This document shows positions 1 through 8,015 of a stretch of DNA of 17,874 nucleotides, piece by piece. This DNA is from CAZKDV01 sp964551645. Its GTDB lineage: Bacteria; Bacteroidota; Bacteroidia; Bacteroidales; DTU049. The notes under the pieces are model-generated. The model worked only from the letters and a program-made list of their open reading frames with translations, was not told where the DNA came from and did no database searches. Numbering within the stretch: position 1 is the first letter of the stretch; each line of letters begins with the position of its first letter. The stretch is from NCBI GenBank assembly GCA_964551645.1, contig CAZKDV010000049.1, positions 1 to 17,874 of the forward strand, in the 5' to 3' direction. Position numbers and translations under genes: made by a program.

Positions 1-433
1 CATAAGTTAAAGTCTTTTTTGTTATTTATACTAAATATAAATTTATTTTTTTCTTGTTTTTGTTTTTTTTGAAACAAATAAATTTGTATTATTGCTAACT
101 GATATTTCACAATCCCTATTTTCCTTAACGAGTTGTATATGAATATTATTATAAATATTTTAAAGTTTTTTTTTCTTATATTTTTTAAAAAGTTTAAAAA
201 TATATGGATAAATAAATATATAGAATCTGTTATATTTAACATTTATCTTAAAAAGAAAAAACTTTCACTCGCTTAACAAAAAAAACTTATAAAACAATAG
301 AAAAAAAATAAAAAAGGAATGATTTTTATTTGAATATTTGCAAAATATAAAAAAGCTAAGCTAAACTAAAATTAAATATAAAAAAACGAAGTATAAGTAG
401 TTGAATAAAAAAAGATTAAGGGCAGGAATAACA
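1..433. other. Gene-free, extremely AT-rich region upstream of dnaA (candidate origin region)
   Basis: No convincing coding sequence is present: all frames are broken by frequent stops, and the DNA is mostly A and T runs. Bacteroidota origins often lie near dnaA, so this is a reasonable place to look for DNA unwinding sequence. However, no perfect DnaA box (TTATCCACA) was found here. The closest match is TATGGATAA at 203-211, which is TTATCCATA on the minus strand with one mismatch. A perfect TAnnTTTG element, TAAATTTG, sits at 79-86 with TTG at 54-56, 22 bases upstream. It could be a distant dnaA promoter, but chance matches are expected in such AT-rich DNA. The oriC idea is inference only. 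Confidence 0.35.
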
Positions 434-1873
434 ATGAAGGATATTAAAAGTATTTGGCAAAAGTGTTTAAAGATTTTCCATGATAATATAAGCTTAGAGA
501 GTTACAAGACTTGGTTTGAGCCTATTGTTCCGCTAAAATATGAAAAAAACACTTTGACAATACAAGTGCCTAGTTACTTTTTTCACGAATGGTTAGAGCA
601 GTATTACATTGATTTAATTGCAAAAACCATAAAAAAAGAATTTGGAGCAGCAACAAAACTTGAATATGATATTTTAATGGATAATAATGTTGGACATAAT
701 AAACTCTATATGAGCCTACCTTCAACCAATCCAAAGATTAAGCATAATGAGCCAAAATCAATGCCAATTAACATTAACAATAACGACTCTAAAGATATAC
801 CTAATCCTTTTGTAATACCCGGCTTAACAAAAATCCAAATTGATTCTCAACTTATCGACACTTATTCGTTTGACAATTTTGTTGAAGGCGATTGCAACCG
901 TCTGGCTCGTTCGGCTGGGCTTGCCGTGGCGCAAAATCCGGGCAAAACATCTTTTAATCCATTATTGATTTATTCTACTAATGGACTTGGCAAAACACAC
1001 CTTTCACATGCAATCGGATTAGAAGTTAAAAATAACTTCCCTGAAAAAACTGTATTATATGTGCAAACTGACCAATTTATGAATCAATTTATTGATTCTG
1101 TTAGAAATGGCAGTGTTAACGACTTTGTACATTTTTACCAAATGATTGATGTCTTAATTATGGACGATATTCATTCATTGTCAGGAAAACTCAAAATGCA
1201 AGATATATTCTTCCACATTTTCAACCATTTACACCAAAAATCAAATCAAATAATTATTACTTCTGACAAGCCACCTGTTGAATTTCAAGGTATTGAACCA
1301 AGATTGCTATCAAGATTTAAATGGGGATTAGCGGCTGATTTGCAAGTGCCAGATTTAGAAACAAGAATAGCAATAATAGAAAAAAAATTGTATAATAGCG
1401 GCGGAACTATGCCTGCCGATGTTATCGAACATCTTGCTTGTAGCATATCTTCCAATATTCGCGAAATGGAAGGAGTATTAATTTCTTTATTAGCACAAAG
1501 TTCATTCAACAAAAAAGCAATTAACATTGAATTAGCTAAAAAAATGATTGAAAAATATGTGAAAAACACTAAACCAGACATCACAATTGAGTATATCCAA
1601 AAAATAGTTGCCGATTATTTTAATATTACAATAGATCAACTTTTATCCACATCAAGAAAAAGAGATGTTGTGCAAGCAAGGCAAATAGCCATGTTTTTCT
1701 CAAAACAACTTACCTCCAATTCCTACGCATCTATTGGATCTCAAAGCGGAAACAAAGACCATTCAACAGTGCTTCACGCCTGCAAAATTGTTACTAACTT
1801 GCAAGAAACCGATAAGACATTTAAGAAATATGTGCAAGAAATAAACAAAAAAATCAAATATTCGCAAGTGTAA
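434..1873 (+). CDS. dnaA: Chromosomal replication initiator protein DnaA
   Basis: DnaA is the AAA+ ATPase that binds DnaA boxes and opens the replication origin. Domain I spans about residues 1-80 (SYKTWFEPIVPLKYE is typical). A variable linker follows, then the AAA+ core from about 140 with a Walker A-like loop at 181-188 (STNGLGKT), Walker B aspartates D244/D245, and the RLLSRF arginine-finger segment. The C-terminal DNA-binding domain contains SRKRDVVQARQIAM and GNKDHSTVLHAC. The ATG at 434 is preferred over an in-frame TTG at 401: family members begin at this point, and AGGAA at 424-428 lies 5 bases upstream. The protein is then 479 residues, a normal length. The lysine in GNKDH is usual for Bacteroidota. 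The serine replacing the first Walker A glycine is not typical. Confidence 0.97.
   Translation: MKDIKSIWQKCLKIFHDNISLESYKTWFEPIVPLKYEKNTLTIQVPSYFFHEWLEQYYIDLIAKTIKKEFGAATKLEYDILMDNNVGHNKLYMSLPSTNPKIKHNEPKSMPININNNDSKDIPNPFVIPGLTKIQIDSQLIDTYSFDNFVEGDCNRLARSAGLAVAQNPGKTSFNPLLIYSTNGLGKTHLSHAIGLEVKNNFPEKTVLYVQTDQFMNQFIDSVRNGSVNDFVHFYQMIDVLIMDDIHSLSGKLKMQDIFFHIFNHLHQKSNQIIITSDKPPVEFQGIEPRLLSRFKWGLAADLQVPDLETRIAIIEKKLYNSGGTMPADVIEHLACSISSNIREMEGVLISLLAQSSFNKKAINIELAKKMIEKYVKNTKPDITIEYIQKIVADYFNITIDQLLSTSRKRDVVQARQIAMFFSKQLTSNSYASIGSQSGNKDHSTVLHACKIVTNLQETDKTFKKYVQEINKKIKYSQV
1643..1651 (+). promoter_or_regulatory. Perfect DnaA-box consensus inside dnaA
   Basis: TTATCCACA matches the consensus DnaA box exactly. 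It lies within the coding sequence for domain IV, over codons for Leu-Leu-Ser-Thr, which are part of a conserved protein motif. It could titrate DnaA or autoregulate dnaA, or be a by-product of coding constraint. A single box does not make an origin. Confidence 0.3.
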
Positions 1874-2008
1874 GTAAAATTGTGTGCCTTTAATTTTTCC
1901 AAAATAGATTTCTTAATTTTATTTTCTTAAAATCGCTCTAATATACGGAACTTCGTTTAATAATTTCGTTAGTAGCAAGTTTATATAGAACACTCTAACC
2001 AATTATAT

Positions 2009-2761
2009 ATGAATCCAAAAGAAATATTATTAATTTTTCTAAAACAAGCACTTAATACTGCTGATGGAGTATTTGAAATCTTTGCAACTATTCCAAATGC
2101 AAAAATTTATCAAGGTAGCAAACCCGGAGAAAGATTTTTATTTATTAAAGGAAGTCGTTCTGATGCCGCTACTTTGGTAGCACATGCTGACACCGTGTTT
2201 GATTTTAGCGGAGAACATAATCTTATTGAAGATGGTGATATTATACATAGTGATAGCGAAAAATATGGCATTGGTGCTGACGACCAAGCAGGTTGTGCAA
2301 TGCTTTGGTTGTTGAAAGATTTGGGACATCATATTATAGTATGCGACTACGAAGAATCTACACACAAAGATGCAGATGGAAATTGCGTTGGTTCAAAGTA
2401 TTTAATGAGAGAACATCCTGACATTGCACAAATAATTAATGACTCATCATTTGTTTTTGAATTTGATAGGCGACTTGCTTTTGGGATAAGAAAAAAACAT
2501 TATACTTGTTATAACTTAGCTGTAACACAAGAATTTCGCAATTTTATTGAGAAAAATACTGGTTTTATAGATGATGACAATACTGGATATACAGATATTA
2601 TGGAACTATGCACAGATGTATGCGGTGCAAATATTTGTGTTGGATATTCAAAAGCTCATACTGCTAAAGAAAAAATAAGTATTTCTGCATTTCAAAATAC
2701 TTATGAAGTAATGATTAAACTTTTGCAAAAAGATTTAAAAAGGTTTCCCTCAAAAAAGTAG
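2009..2761 (+). CDS. Compact M20/M28-type zinc peptidase-like protein
   Basis: This 250-residue protein resembles the catalytic domain of co-catalytic metallopeptidases (M20/M28/M42 clan). The expected metal and catalytic residues appear in order: H59 and D61 in AHADTVFD, D91/D92 in GIGADDQAG, E115/E116 in DYEES, D153 in FEFDRR, and H217 in AHTAKE near the C-terminus. It has no signal peptide or membrane segment, so it is predicted to be cytoplasmic. There is no room for the inserted dimerisation (lid) domain of typical M20 enzymes, which favours an M28/M42-like single-domain arrangement. It stands alone, 135 bp after dnaA. The substrate, a peptide or an N-acyl/amide conjugate, cannot be inferred. 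No clear Shine-Dalgarno precedes the ATG, which is common in this phylum. Confidence 0.8.
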   Translation: MNPKEILLIFLKQALNTADGVFEIFATIPNAKIYQGSKPGERFLFIKGSRSDAATLVAHADTVFDFSGEHNLIEDGDIIHSDSEKYGIGADDQAGCAMLWLLKDLGHHIIVCDYEESTHKDADGNCVGSKYLMREHPDIAQIINDSSFVFEFDRRLAFGIRKKHYTCYNLAVTQEFRNFIEKNTGFIDDDNTGYTDIMELCTDVCGANICVGYSKAHTAKEKISISAFQNTYEVMIKLLQKDLKRFPSKK

Positions 2762-2777
2762 GAACATAAAAATATTG

Positions 2778-2785
2778 TATATTTG
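2778..2785 (+). promoter_or_regulatory. Candidate -7 promoter element for the glycan cluster
   Basis: TATATTTG is an exact match to the Bacteroidota -7 consensus TAnnTTTG. It lies in the gap after the peptidase gene and would give a leader of about 45 nt before the small ORF at 2838. No good -33 TTTG is found at the usual 19-21 base spacing, so confidence is limited. Confidence 0.4.
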
Positions 2786-2837
2786 TTTCGTAAAATGAAC
2801 CCGTTGTGCATTTAGGTCAATACTAAGGAAAAATAAA

Positions 2838-2975
2838 ATGATGGAGAATTACCAACCTACAGAACCTGAAACATCGCATGACAATGGGAGTTGGATTGAG
2901 TTACAAGGGAAGTTAAAAATGAGTTCAAATGAAATTATTGAGAAAATAAAAAAAAGATATACCGAATTTAATTAG
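2838..2975 (+). CDS. Small hypothetical protein (45 aa) leading the glycan cluster
   Basis: The reading frame encodes 45 residues, beginning MMENYQPTEPE and ending KIKKRYTEFN. It has a strong Shine-Dalgarno for this genome: AAGGAA at 2825-2830, 7 bases before the ATG. Its stop codon is 9 bases before the start of the GT4 gene, so the two are probably co-transcribed and perhaps translationally coupled. The product is soluble and charged, with a predicted helix in its second half (SNEIIEKIKKRY). The segment GSWIELQGKLK faintly recalls the start of CsbD-type stress proteins, but the rest of that domain is absent. I do not recognise the family. It may be a real small protein or a leader peptide. 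Confidence 0.6.
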   Translation: MMENYQPTEPETSHDNGSWIELQGKLKMSSNEIIEKIKKRYTEFN

Positions 2976-2984
2976 AGAATAAAA

Positions 2985-5246
2985 ATGATACAAAATAATA
3001 ATTACAATATGATAAAAGACAAAAAAACAAAAATTGCTTTCATTGCTACTTATCCGCCTCGCAGATGTGGAATTGGTACTTTTACTCAAAATCTTTATAA
3101 TTCTATAACTGAAAACAGAGAATCTATTGAAGGAGTTATACTTGCAATAGATGATTCCGAAGAAGTCTCCAATTATCCTAGTGAAGTAGAGTTTGTTATC
3201 CAACAAGATCACCAACAAGATTATCTTGAGGCGGCAGAGTATTTAAACTCAAGCGATACAAATATTTGTGTGTTGCAACATGAATATGGTATATTTGGTG
3301 GGCAAAGTGGAGCATTTGTTCTTTCAATGATTCATAAACTTGAAATTCCTTTGATAGTAACTTTTCATACAATATTAAAAGAGCCTTCAAACAATGAAAA
3401 AGAAATATTGCAAAAGATTTGTAAAAAAGCTCAAAAGATTATTGTAATGAGTAAACTTGCGATTAAGTTTTTAATTGAAGTGTATAACATTGATAAAAAT
3501 AAAATTGAATATGTACAGCATGGAGTACCAGATTTACATTTTGACCAAAACATAGCAAAAAAAGAACTTAAAACAGCAGATAAAAAGCTTATTTTAACTT
3601 TTGGTTTTGTTAGTCGCAATAAAGGTATTGAAACAGTAATAAAAGCATTGCCTAAAGTTGTAAAGCAACATCCCGATACCTTGTACATAGTATTAGGTAA
3701 AACCCATCCTAATATCATAAAAAGTAGTGGCGAAGGATATAGAACTTATCTTCAAAACTTAATTGAAAAGTTATCACTAACTGATAATGTTGTTTTACTA
3801 AACAAATTTGTTACGCAAGAAGAATTGTTTAAGTATTTATCCGCAGCCGATGTATATGTAACGCCATATTTAAATGAAGCCCAAATAACTAGTGGAACAC
3901 TTTCTTATGCTGTTGGAGTAGGTACAGCTGTTATTTCAACACCCTATTGGCATGCCACTGAATTGCTAGCCGAAGGAAGAGGAGAATTATTCAACTTTAA
4001 AGATAGTGAGCAATTATCGAGTATTTTATTGGAATTATTCTACAACAAAGAAAAATTACAAACACTACGCAAAAAGGCTTATGATTACGGGCGTACAATT
4101 ACTTGGAAAGAATCAGGGAAAAAGTATGTCAAAATAATTGGTAATGTGCTTAAAAACAAAGTCATTCAGGTTGAAACAAAGAAAAGTATTATTGATCCTG
4201 ATATCATACCTGAATTTGCATTAGATCACATAATAAGGTTAACAGATTATACTGGAATATTACAACATACCAAATATGGAATACCAAACTTTAAAAAAGG
4301 ATATTGCTTAGATGATAATGCTCGTGCATTATTAATGGCATTAATGGCTTACAAAGCAACAAAAGACAAAAAAGTATTAGAATTAGCAACAACATATTTA
4401 AGTTATATTCATTATATGCAAAATGAAGATGGACAATTTAAAAATTTTCTTAACTTTAAGAAAAAGTTTTTGGAAGAAAGTGTTGGCTCGGAAGATGCAT
4501 TTGGTAGAACTATATGGGCATTGGGATATATGCTTGCAAATGCACCTAATGATACATATTACCAAAGTGGATATGAGATATTCTTTAGAGCGACACCACA
4601 TTTTGATAAGTTAATATCTATACGAGCAATAGCAAAAACAATTATAGGACTTAGTAATTATCTTTTAAAGAATATGAATGATGAAGTAAATTATGAGCTG
4701 TTACAAACTTTATCATATAAGTTGATAAATGAATATCAACAAAGTAGTGATAAAGATTGGAAATGGTTTGAGACATTATTGGCTTATGATAATGGAATAT
4801 TACCATTGTCTTTGTTGCATGCTAGCGAGCTAATTAGTGATAATTTAATTGAAGATATTGCAATGGAATCAATGAATTTTCTTACCGAAAAAACTCTTTA
4901 CAAAGGCTATCTTTCAATAATTGGAAATGAAAAGTGGTATAAAAAAGACGGATATCGTTCAATTTATGCACAACAGCCTTTAGATGTTATGGCAATGGTG
5001 TTGATGTATCAGCAAGCATTTAAGCTAACAAAAGATGAAAAATATTTAGAAAAATTATTTATGTGTTTTAAGTGGTTTTTAGGAGAAAATGATATTAGAA
5101 TGTCATTAATTGATTCTGATACAAAAGGTTGTTGCGATGGTATTGAAAGTTATGGAATTAACAGAAATCAAGGAGCTGAAAGTACTTTAGCTTATTTAAT
5201 TTCACTTCTAGCAGTATCGGAAACTATAAAACAGGTGAAAATATAA
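2985..5246 (+). CDS. GT4 glycosyltransferase with C-terminal alpha/alpha-toroid-like domain
   Basis: This 753-residue two-domain protein has a GT-B fold, family 4 glycosyltransferase at about residues 15-400. Its opening motif is TYPPRRCGIGTFT, GFVSRNKGIE lies near 206, and a donor-site block YLNEAQITSGTLSYAVGVGT begins near 295. E298 corresponds to the first Glu of the EX7E motif, but the second position is leucine. This QITSGTLSYA form recurs in a GT4 subgroup. From about 404 a helical domain follows, with QHTKYGIP and GYCLDDNARALL (D443/D444), resembling (alpha/alpha)-barrel carbohydrate enzymes. There is no signal peptide, so the enzyme is cytoplasmic. It probably transfers a hexose from a nucleotide sugar. 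The partner domain could bind, trim or measure the glycan. Acceptor and product are unknown. Met9 (3009) is an alternative start. Confidence 0.85.
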   Translation: MIQNNNYNMIKDKKTKIAFIATYPPRRCGIGTFTQNLYNSITENRESIEGVILAIDDSEEVSNYPSEVEFVIQQDHQQDYLEAAEYLNSSDTNICVLQHEYGIFGGQSGAFVLSMIHKLEIPLIVTFHTILKEPSNNEKEILQKICKKAQKIIVMSKLAIKFLIEVYNIDKNKIEYVQHGVPDLHFDQNIAKKELKTADKKLILTFGFVSRNKGIETVIKALPKVVKQHPDTLYIVLGKTHPNIIKSSGEGYRTYLQNLIEKLSLTDNVVLLNKFVTQEELFKYLSAADVYVTPYLNEAQITSGTLSYAVGVGTAVISTPYWHATELLAEGRGELFNFKDSEQLSSILLELFYNKEKLQTLRKKAYDYGRTITWKESGKKYVKIIGNVLKNKVIQVETKKSIIDPDIIPEFALDHIIRLTDYTGILQHTKYGIPNFKKGYCLDDNARALLMALMAYKATKDKKVLELATTYLSYIHYMQNEDGQFKNFLNFKKKFLEESVGSEDAFGRTIWALGYMLANAPNDTYYQSGYEIFFRATPHFDKLISIRAIAKTIIGLSNYLLKNMNDEVNYELLQTLSYKLINEYQQSSDKDWKWFETLLAYDNGILPLSLLHASELISDNLIEDIAMESMNFLTEKTLYKGYLSIIGNEKWYKKDGYRSIYAQQPLDVMAMVLMYQQAFKLTKDEKYLEKLFMCFKWFLGENDIRMSLIDSDTKGCCDGIESYGINRNQGAESTLAYLISLLAVSETIKQVKI

Positions 5247-5331
5247 AGCAAAAGCTAAAAAAAATATAATTTTTTTTGATTTGATTGATGAAACAAGTAT
5301 TTTGCAAAAATAAACTAAATGAGTATATAGT

Positions 5332-6414
5332 ATGCAAGTCCCATATAAGGCTAATAAAAGCCAAAAGCATAATCGTATGAAAGTAGCAATTTTAGCACCT
5401 ATAGTTTGGCGTACTCCTCCACAAAAATATGGTCCATGGGAACAAGTAGCTTCCAATGTAGCAGAGGGATTGCTTAAGCTAAACATTGATGTTACACTTT
5501 ATGCAACTGCAAATTCAAAAACATCAGGTAAACTTAAATATATATCGGAAACAGCGTATGGAGAAGATAAATCAAAAGATCCAAAAGTGTGGGAGGCATT
5601 GCATATAGCTCATCTAATGGAAAGTGCAAATAATTATGATATAATTCATAATCACTTCGACTTCTTACCGTTTACATACTCAAAGCTAATTAAAACACCA
5701 ATTTTAACAACCATTCATGGTTTCTCCTCAAAAAATATATTACCTGTCTATAAAAAATATAATAATAGCAATCACTATGTGTCTATAAGTAATTCAGACA
5801 GAAACCCATTATTAAAATACATTGGAACCGTTTATAATGGAATAAATCCAAAATACTTTACATTTGTTCCCAAACATGGAGAGTATCTTTTGTTTTTTGG
5901 AAGGATTCATCCTGATAAAGGAACATATGAAGCTATACAAATTGCCAAAAAAGCAAATAAAAAATTAATTATCTCTGGAATTATTCAAAATGAGAATTAT
6001 TTTAATACAAAAGTTAAACCATATATAGATAAGGAGCAAATCATTTATGTTGGTAATTCAGGACCAGAACAGCGAGACAAATTACTCGGAGGTGCATTGG
6101 CTCTATTGCATCCCATAAACTTTGATGAACCCTTTGGCTTAAGTGTGGCAGAGGCAATGTTTTGTGGAACTCCAGTAGTTGCTTTTGGTAGAGGGTCTAT
6201 GTTTGAATTAATCAAAAATAAAAAAACTGGATTTATTGTGAATAATATTGGAGAAGCAGCAAATGCAGTTAATTTAATTCATACAATTAATCGCATTGAT
6301 TGTTATAATTGGGCAATGCAAAATTTCTCCAAAAAGCAAATGACAAAGAATTATTTAAAATTATATAAAAAAGTAATTAAAAAAAACCTGAATGCTTATG
6401 CAAATGAAATTTGA
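5332..6414 (+). CDS. GT4 family glycosyltransferase
   Basis: This is a GT-B glycosyltransferase of up to 360 residues. The N-terminal lobe carries MKVAILAPIVWRTPP and YGPWEQVASNVAEGL, a glycine-rich acceptor-side loop typical of the family. The C-terminal lobe shows LLFFGRIHPDKGT and a complete EX7E motif, EPFGLSVAE, with E266 and E274. Related proteins usually begin at MKVAILAP, so the true start may be Met16 at 5377, giving 345 residues; neither ATG has a clear ribosome binding site. It is a soluble enzyme, probably using a nucleotide sugar, and a retaining mechanism is the family norm. It lies 85 bases after the larger GT4 gene, and its last 23 bases overlap the GH130 gene, so the three probably act on the same glycan. 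Confidence 0.88.
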   Translation: MQVPYKANKSQKHNRMKVAILAPIVWRTPPQKYGPWEQVASNVAEGLLKLNIDVTLYATANSKTSGKLKYISETAYGEDKSKDPKVWEALHIAHLMESANNYDIIHNHFDFLPFTYSKLIKTPILTTIHGFSSKNILPVYKKYNNSNHYVSISNSDRNPLLKYIGTVYNGINPKYFTFVPKHGEYLLFFGRIHPDKGTYEAIQIAKKANKKLIISGIIQNENYFNTKVKPYIDKEQIIYVGNSGPEQRDKLLGGALALLHPINFDEPFGLSVAEAMFCGTPVVAFGRGSMFELIKNKKTGFIVNNIGEAANAVNLIHTINRIDCYNWAMQNFSKKQMTKNYLKLYKKVIKKNLNAYANEI

Positions 6415-7885
6415 ATTAAGTAGAGCACCTTTGGTAAACAGAAGGAGTGCAAAAATTGAAAGAGATATTTCAAGGGTAATTACTCGCTTATACATGCCCG
6501 GGAATATGAATAGAGTGCATAAAATTATTAGTAGAGTATTAAAGCTCAAAGAGCAAGAATGTGATGAGATGTACGAAAAAGTAGCTCTTCGCTTTTATAA
6601 TAGGCATAAAAATCTAGATAGCATATTTATTGATAACTTTAAAGAAGTATCTAATTATGTTGATATGCCTACAGAAATGAAAGAAATAAAGAAACTTTTG
6701 ATTGGTGCATATTTCACAATGGAATATTCAATTGAATCTGCAGCTATTTTTAATCCCTCAATTATTATGCATCCCGACCAATCTGGAGTGCCAAAAGATT
6801 GTCAAAGATTTATAATGAGTTTGAGAGCAACTGGTGAAGGACATATATCATCTATAGTTTTTAGAACTGGAATTATTGATGAAAGTATATCCTTAACTTT
6901 TGACCCTATAACCAGCTTTGCAAGTACACCAAAAACAGTTCATAATAGATTTTATAATCGAGATATATTTGAAGTAAAGTTAAAAGATATTGGAGCTTGG
7001 AATAAAATTAGTAAGGAAATTTTAAACTCATTACCAGAAAAATTCTCATTTCAAGATTTAAGAAAAAAAATAGATAAAGTTTATTTGTACTTGGAAAATA
7101 AAGAAAAAGATGAAACAATAGACAATATATATTGGATTGCGAATTCAAATTATTTCAAATTATTTGATACAGATAGTAATATTTCAGAACGAGTTATTTT
7201 TCCTGTTTCAGATAATGAAATAGGAGGAATTGAGGATGCAAGATTTGTAAAATTTGTTGATGAAAAAGGCGATAGTATTTATTATGCAACTTACACAGCT
7301 AATAACGGAAAACATACATTGCCCCATTTATTAGAAACTAAGGATTTTCTTAGATTTAATATTGCTACATTAAATGGAGATGCTGCACAAAATAAAGGAA
7401 TGGCTTTATTTCCAAGGAAAGTTAATGGAAAATATGCTATGCTTTCAAGGTTAGATGGTGAAAATAATTATATTATGTACTCAGATAATATACATTTTTG
7501 GGATCAGGCTAAAATTATCCAAGAACCTCAATATCCATGGGAGTTTATTCAACTTGGAAATTGTGGTTCACCTATTGAAACAGAGTATGGTTGGCTTGTT
7601 TTAACTCACGGTGTAGGACCAGTTAGACAATATTCTATTGGTGCTATTTTACTTGATTTAAATAATCCTGAAAAAGTAATTAAAAAGCTAGAAAACCCTC
7701 TTCTTACACCTAATGAAACAGAACGAGAAGGATATGTGCCAAATGTAGTTTATTCATGTGGCTCAATTATTCACAATAAAAATCTAATTATTCCTTATGC
7801 AATGTCAGATATTACATCAGGGATTGTAACTGTTAATATTAAAGACTTGATTGATAATATGATTGATACTGATAAAGAAACATAA
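6392..7885 (+). CDS. GH130-family mannoside phosphorylase-like glycosidase
   Basis: This 497-residue protein has the five-bladed beta-propeller signature of glycoside hydrolase family 130. GGIEDARF (D282 as the expected catalytic acid) is followed by ATLNGDAAQNKGMALFPRKVNGKYAMLSR, QLGNCGSPIETEYGWLVLTHGVG and a C-terminal EREGYVPNVVYSCG block. An N-terminal extension of roughly 170 residues contains EYSIESAAIFNPSI and SLRATGEGHISSIVFRTG, which mark a longer GH130 subgroup. Characterised GH130 enzymes are mostly beta-mannoside phosphorylases or mannosidases. Phosphorolysis versus hydrolysis cannot be settled here. There is no signal peptide, so it should work in the cytoplasm. The start overlaps the upstream GT4 by 23 bases, with further in-frame ATGs at 6398 and 6404, suggesting translational coupling. 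Confidence 0.88.
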   Translation: MLMQMKFELSRAPLVNRRSAKIERDISRVITRLYMPGNMNRVHKIISRVLKLKEQECDEMYEKVALRFYNRHKNLDSIFIDNFKEVSNYVDMPTEMKEIKKLLIGAYFTMEYSIESAAIFNPSIIMHPDQSGVPKDCQRFIMSLRATGEGHISSIVFRTGIIDESISLTFDPITSFASTPKTVHNRFYNRDIFEVKLKDIGAWNKISKEILNSLPEKFSFQDLRKKIDKVYLYLENKEKDETIDNIYWIANSNYFKLFDTDSNISERVIFPVSDNEIGGIEDARFVKFVDEKGDSIYYATYTANNGKHTLPHLLETKDFLRFNIATLNGDAAQNKGMALFPRKVNGKYAMLSRLDGENNYIMYSDNIHFWDQAKIIQEPQYPWEFIQLGNCGSPIETEYGWLVLTHGVGPVRQYSIGAILLDLNNPEKVIKKLENPLLTPNETEREGYVPNVVYSCGSIIHNKNLIIPYAMSDITSGIVTVNIKDLIDNMIDTDKET

Positions 7886-8003
7886 TGTTAATTTAGATAT
7901 AATGGGTAAAATAGATATTGTTTTTTAGGTTATATTCTTTAATGAATATTTTTGATGCTTTTTTTGAAATTATGGAATTTTCATACAATAATAAACAAAG
8001 TTG

Positions 8004-8011
8004 TAAGTTTG
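8004..8011 (+). promoter_or_regulatory. -7 promoter element abutting the lipoprotein start
   Basis: TAAGTTTG matches TAnnTTTG exactly. An imperfect -33 (TTTC at 7979-7982) lies 21 bases upstream. The element ends only 4 bases before the ATG at 8016, so transcription would begin at or just inside that codon. Either the mRNA is leaderless or translation starts at Met6 (8031). Confidence 0.5.
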
Positions 8012-8015
8012 CATA

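Noticed and set aside
401..433. TTG at 401 as the dnaA start
   Set aside because: It would add 11 basic residues not found in relatives, and the ATG at 434 has a well-spaced AGGAA.
1285..1584. Antisense open frame over dnaA
   Set aside because: It mirrors conserved dnaA codons, has no recognisable protein features, and no promoter or ribosome site supports it.
1743..1785. Lysine instead of arginine in the DnaA GGRDH motif as an anomaly
   Set aside because: GNKDH is the usual form in Bacteroidota DnaA, so it supports the taxonomy rather than being unusual.
2838..2975. Assignment of the 45-aa ORF to the CsbD stress-protein family
   Set aside because: Only a short GSWIELQGKLK segment is reminiscent; the remaining CsbD motifs are absent.
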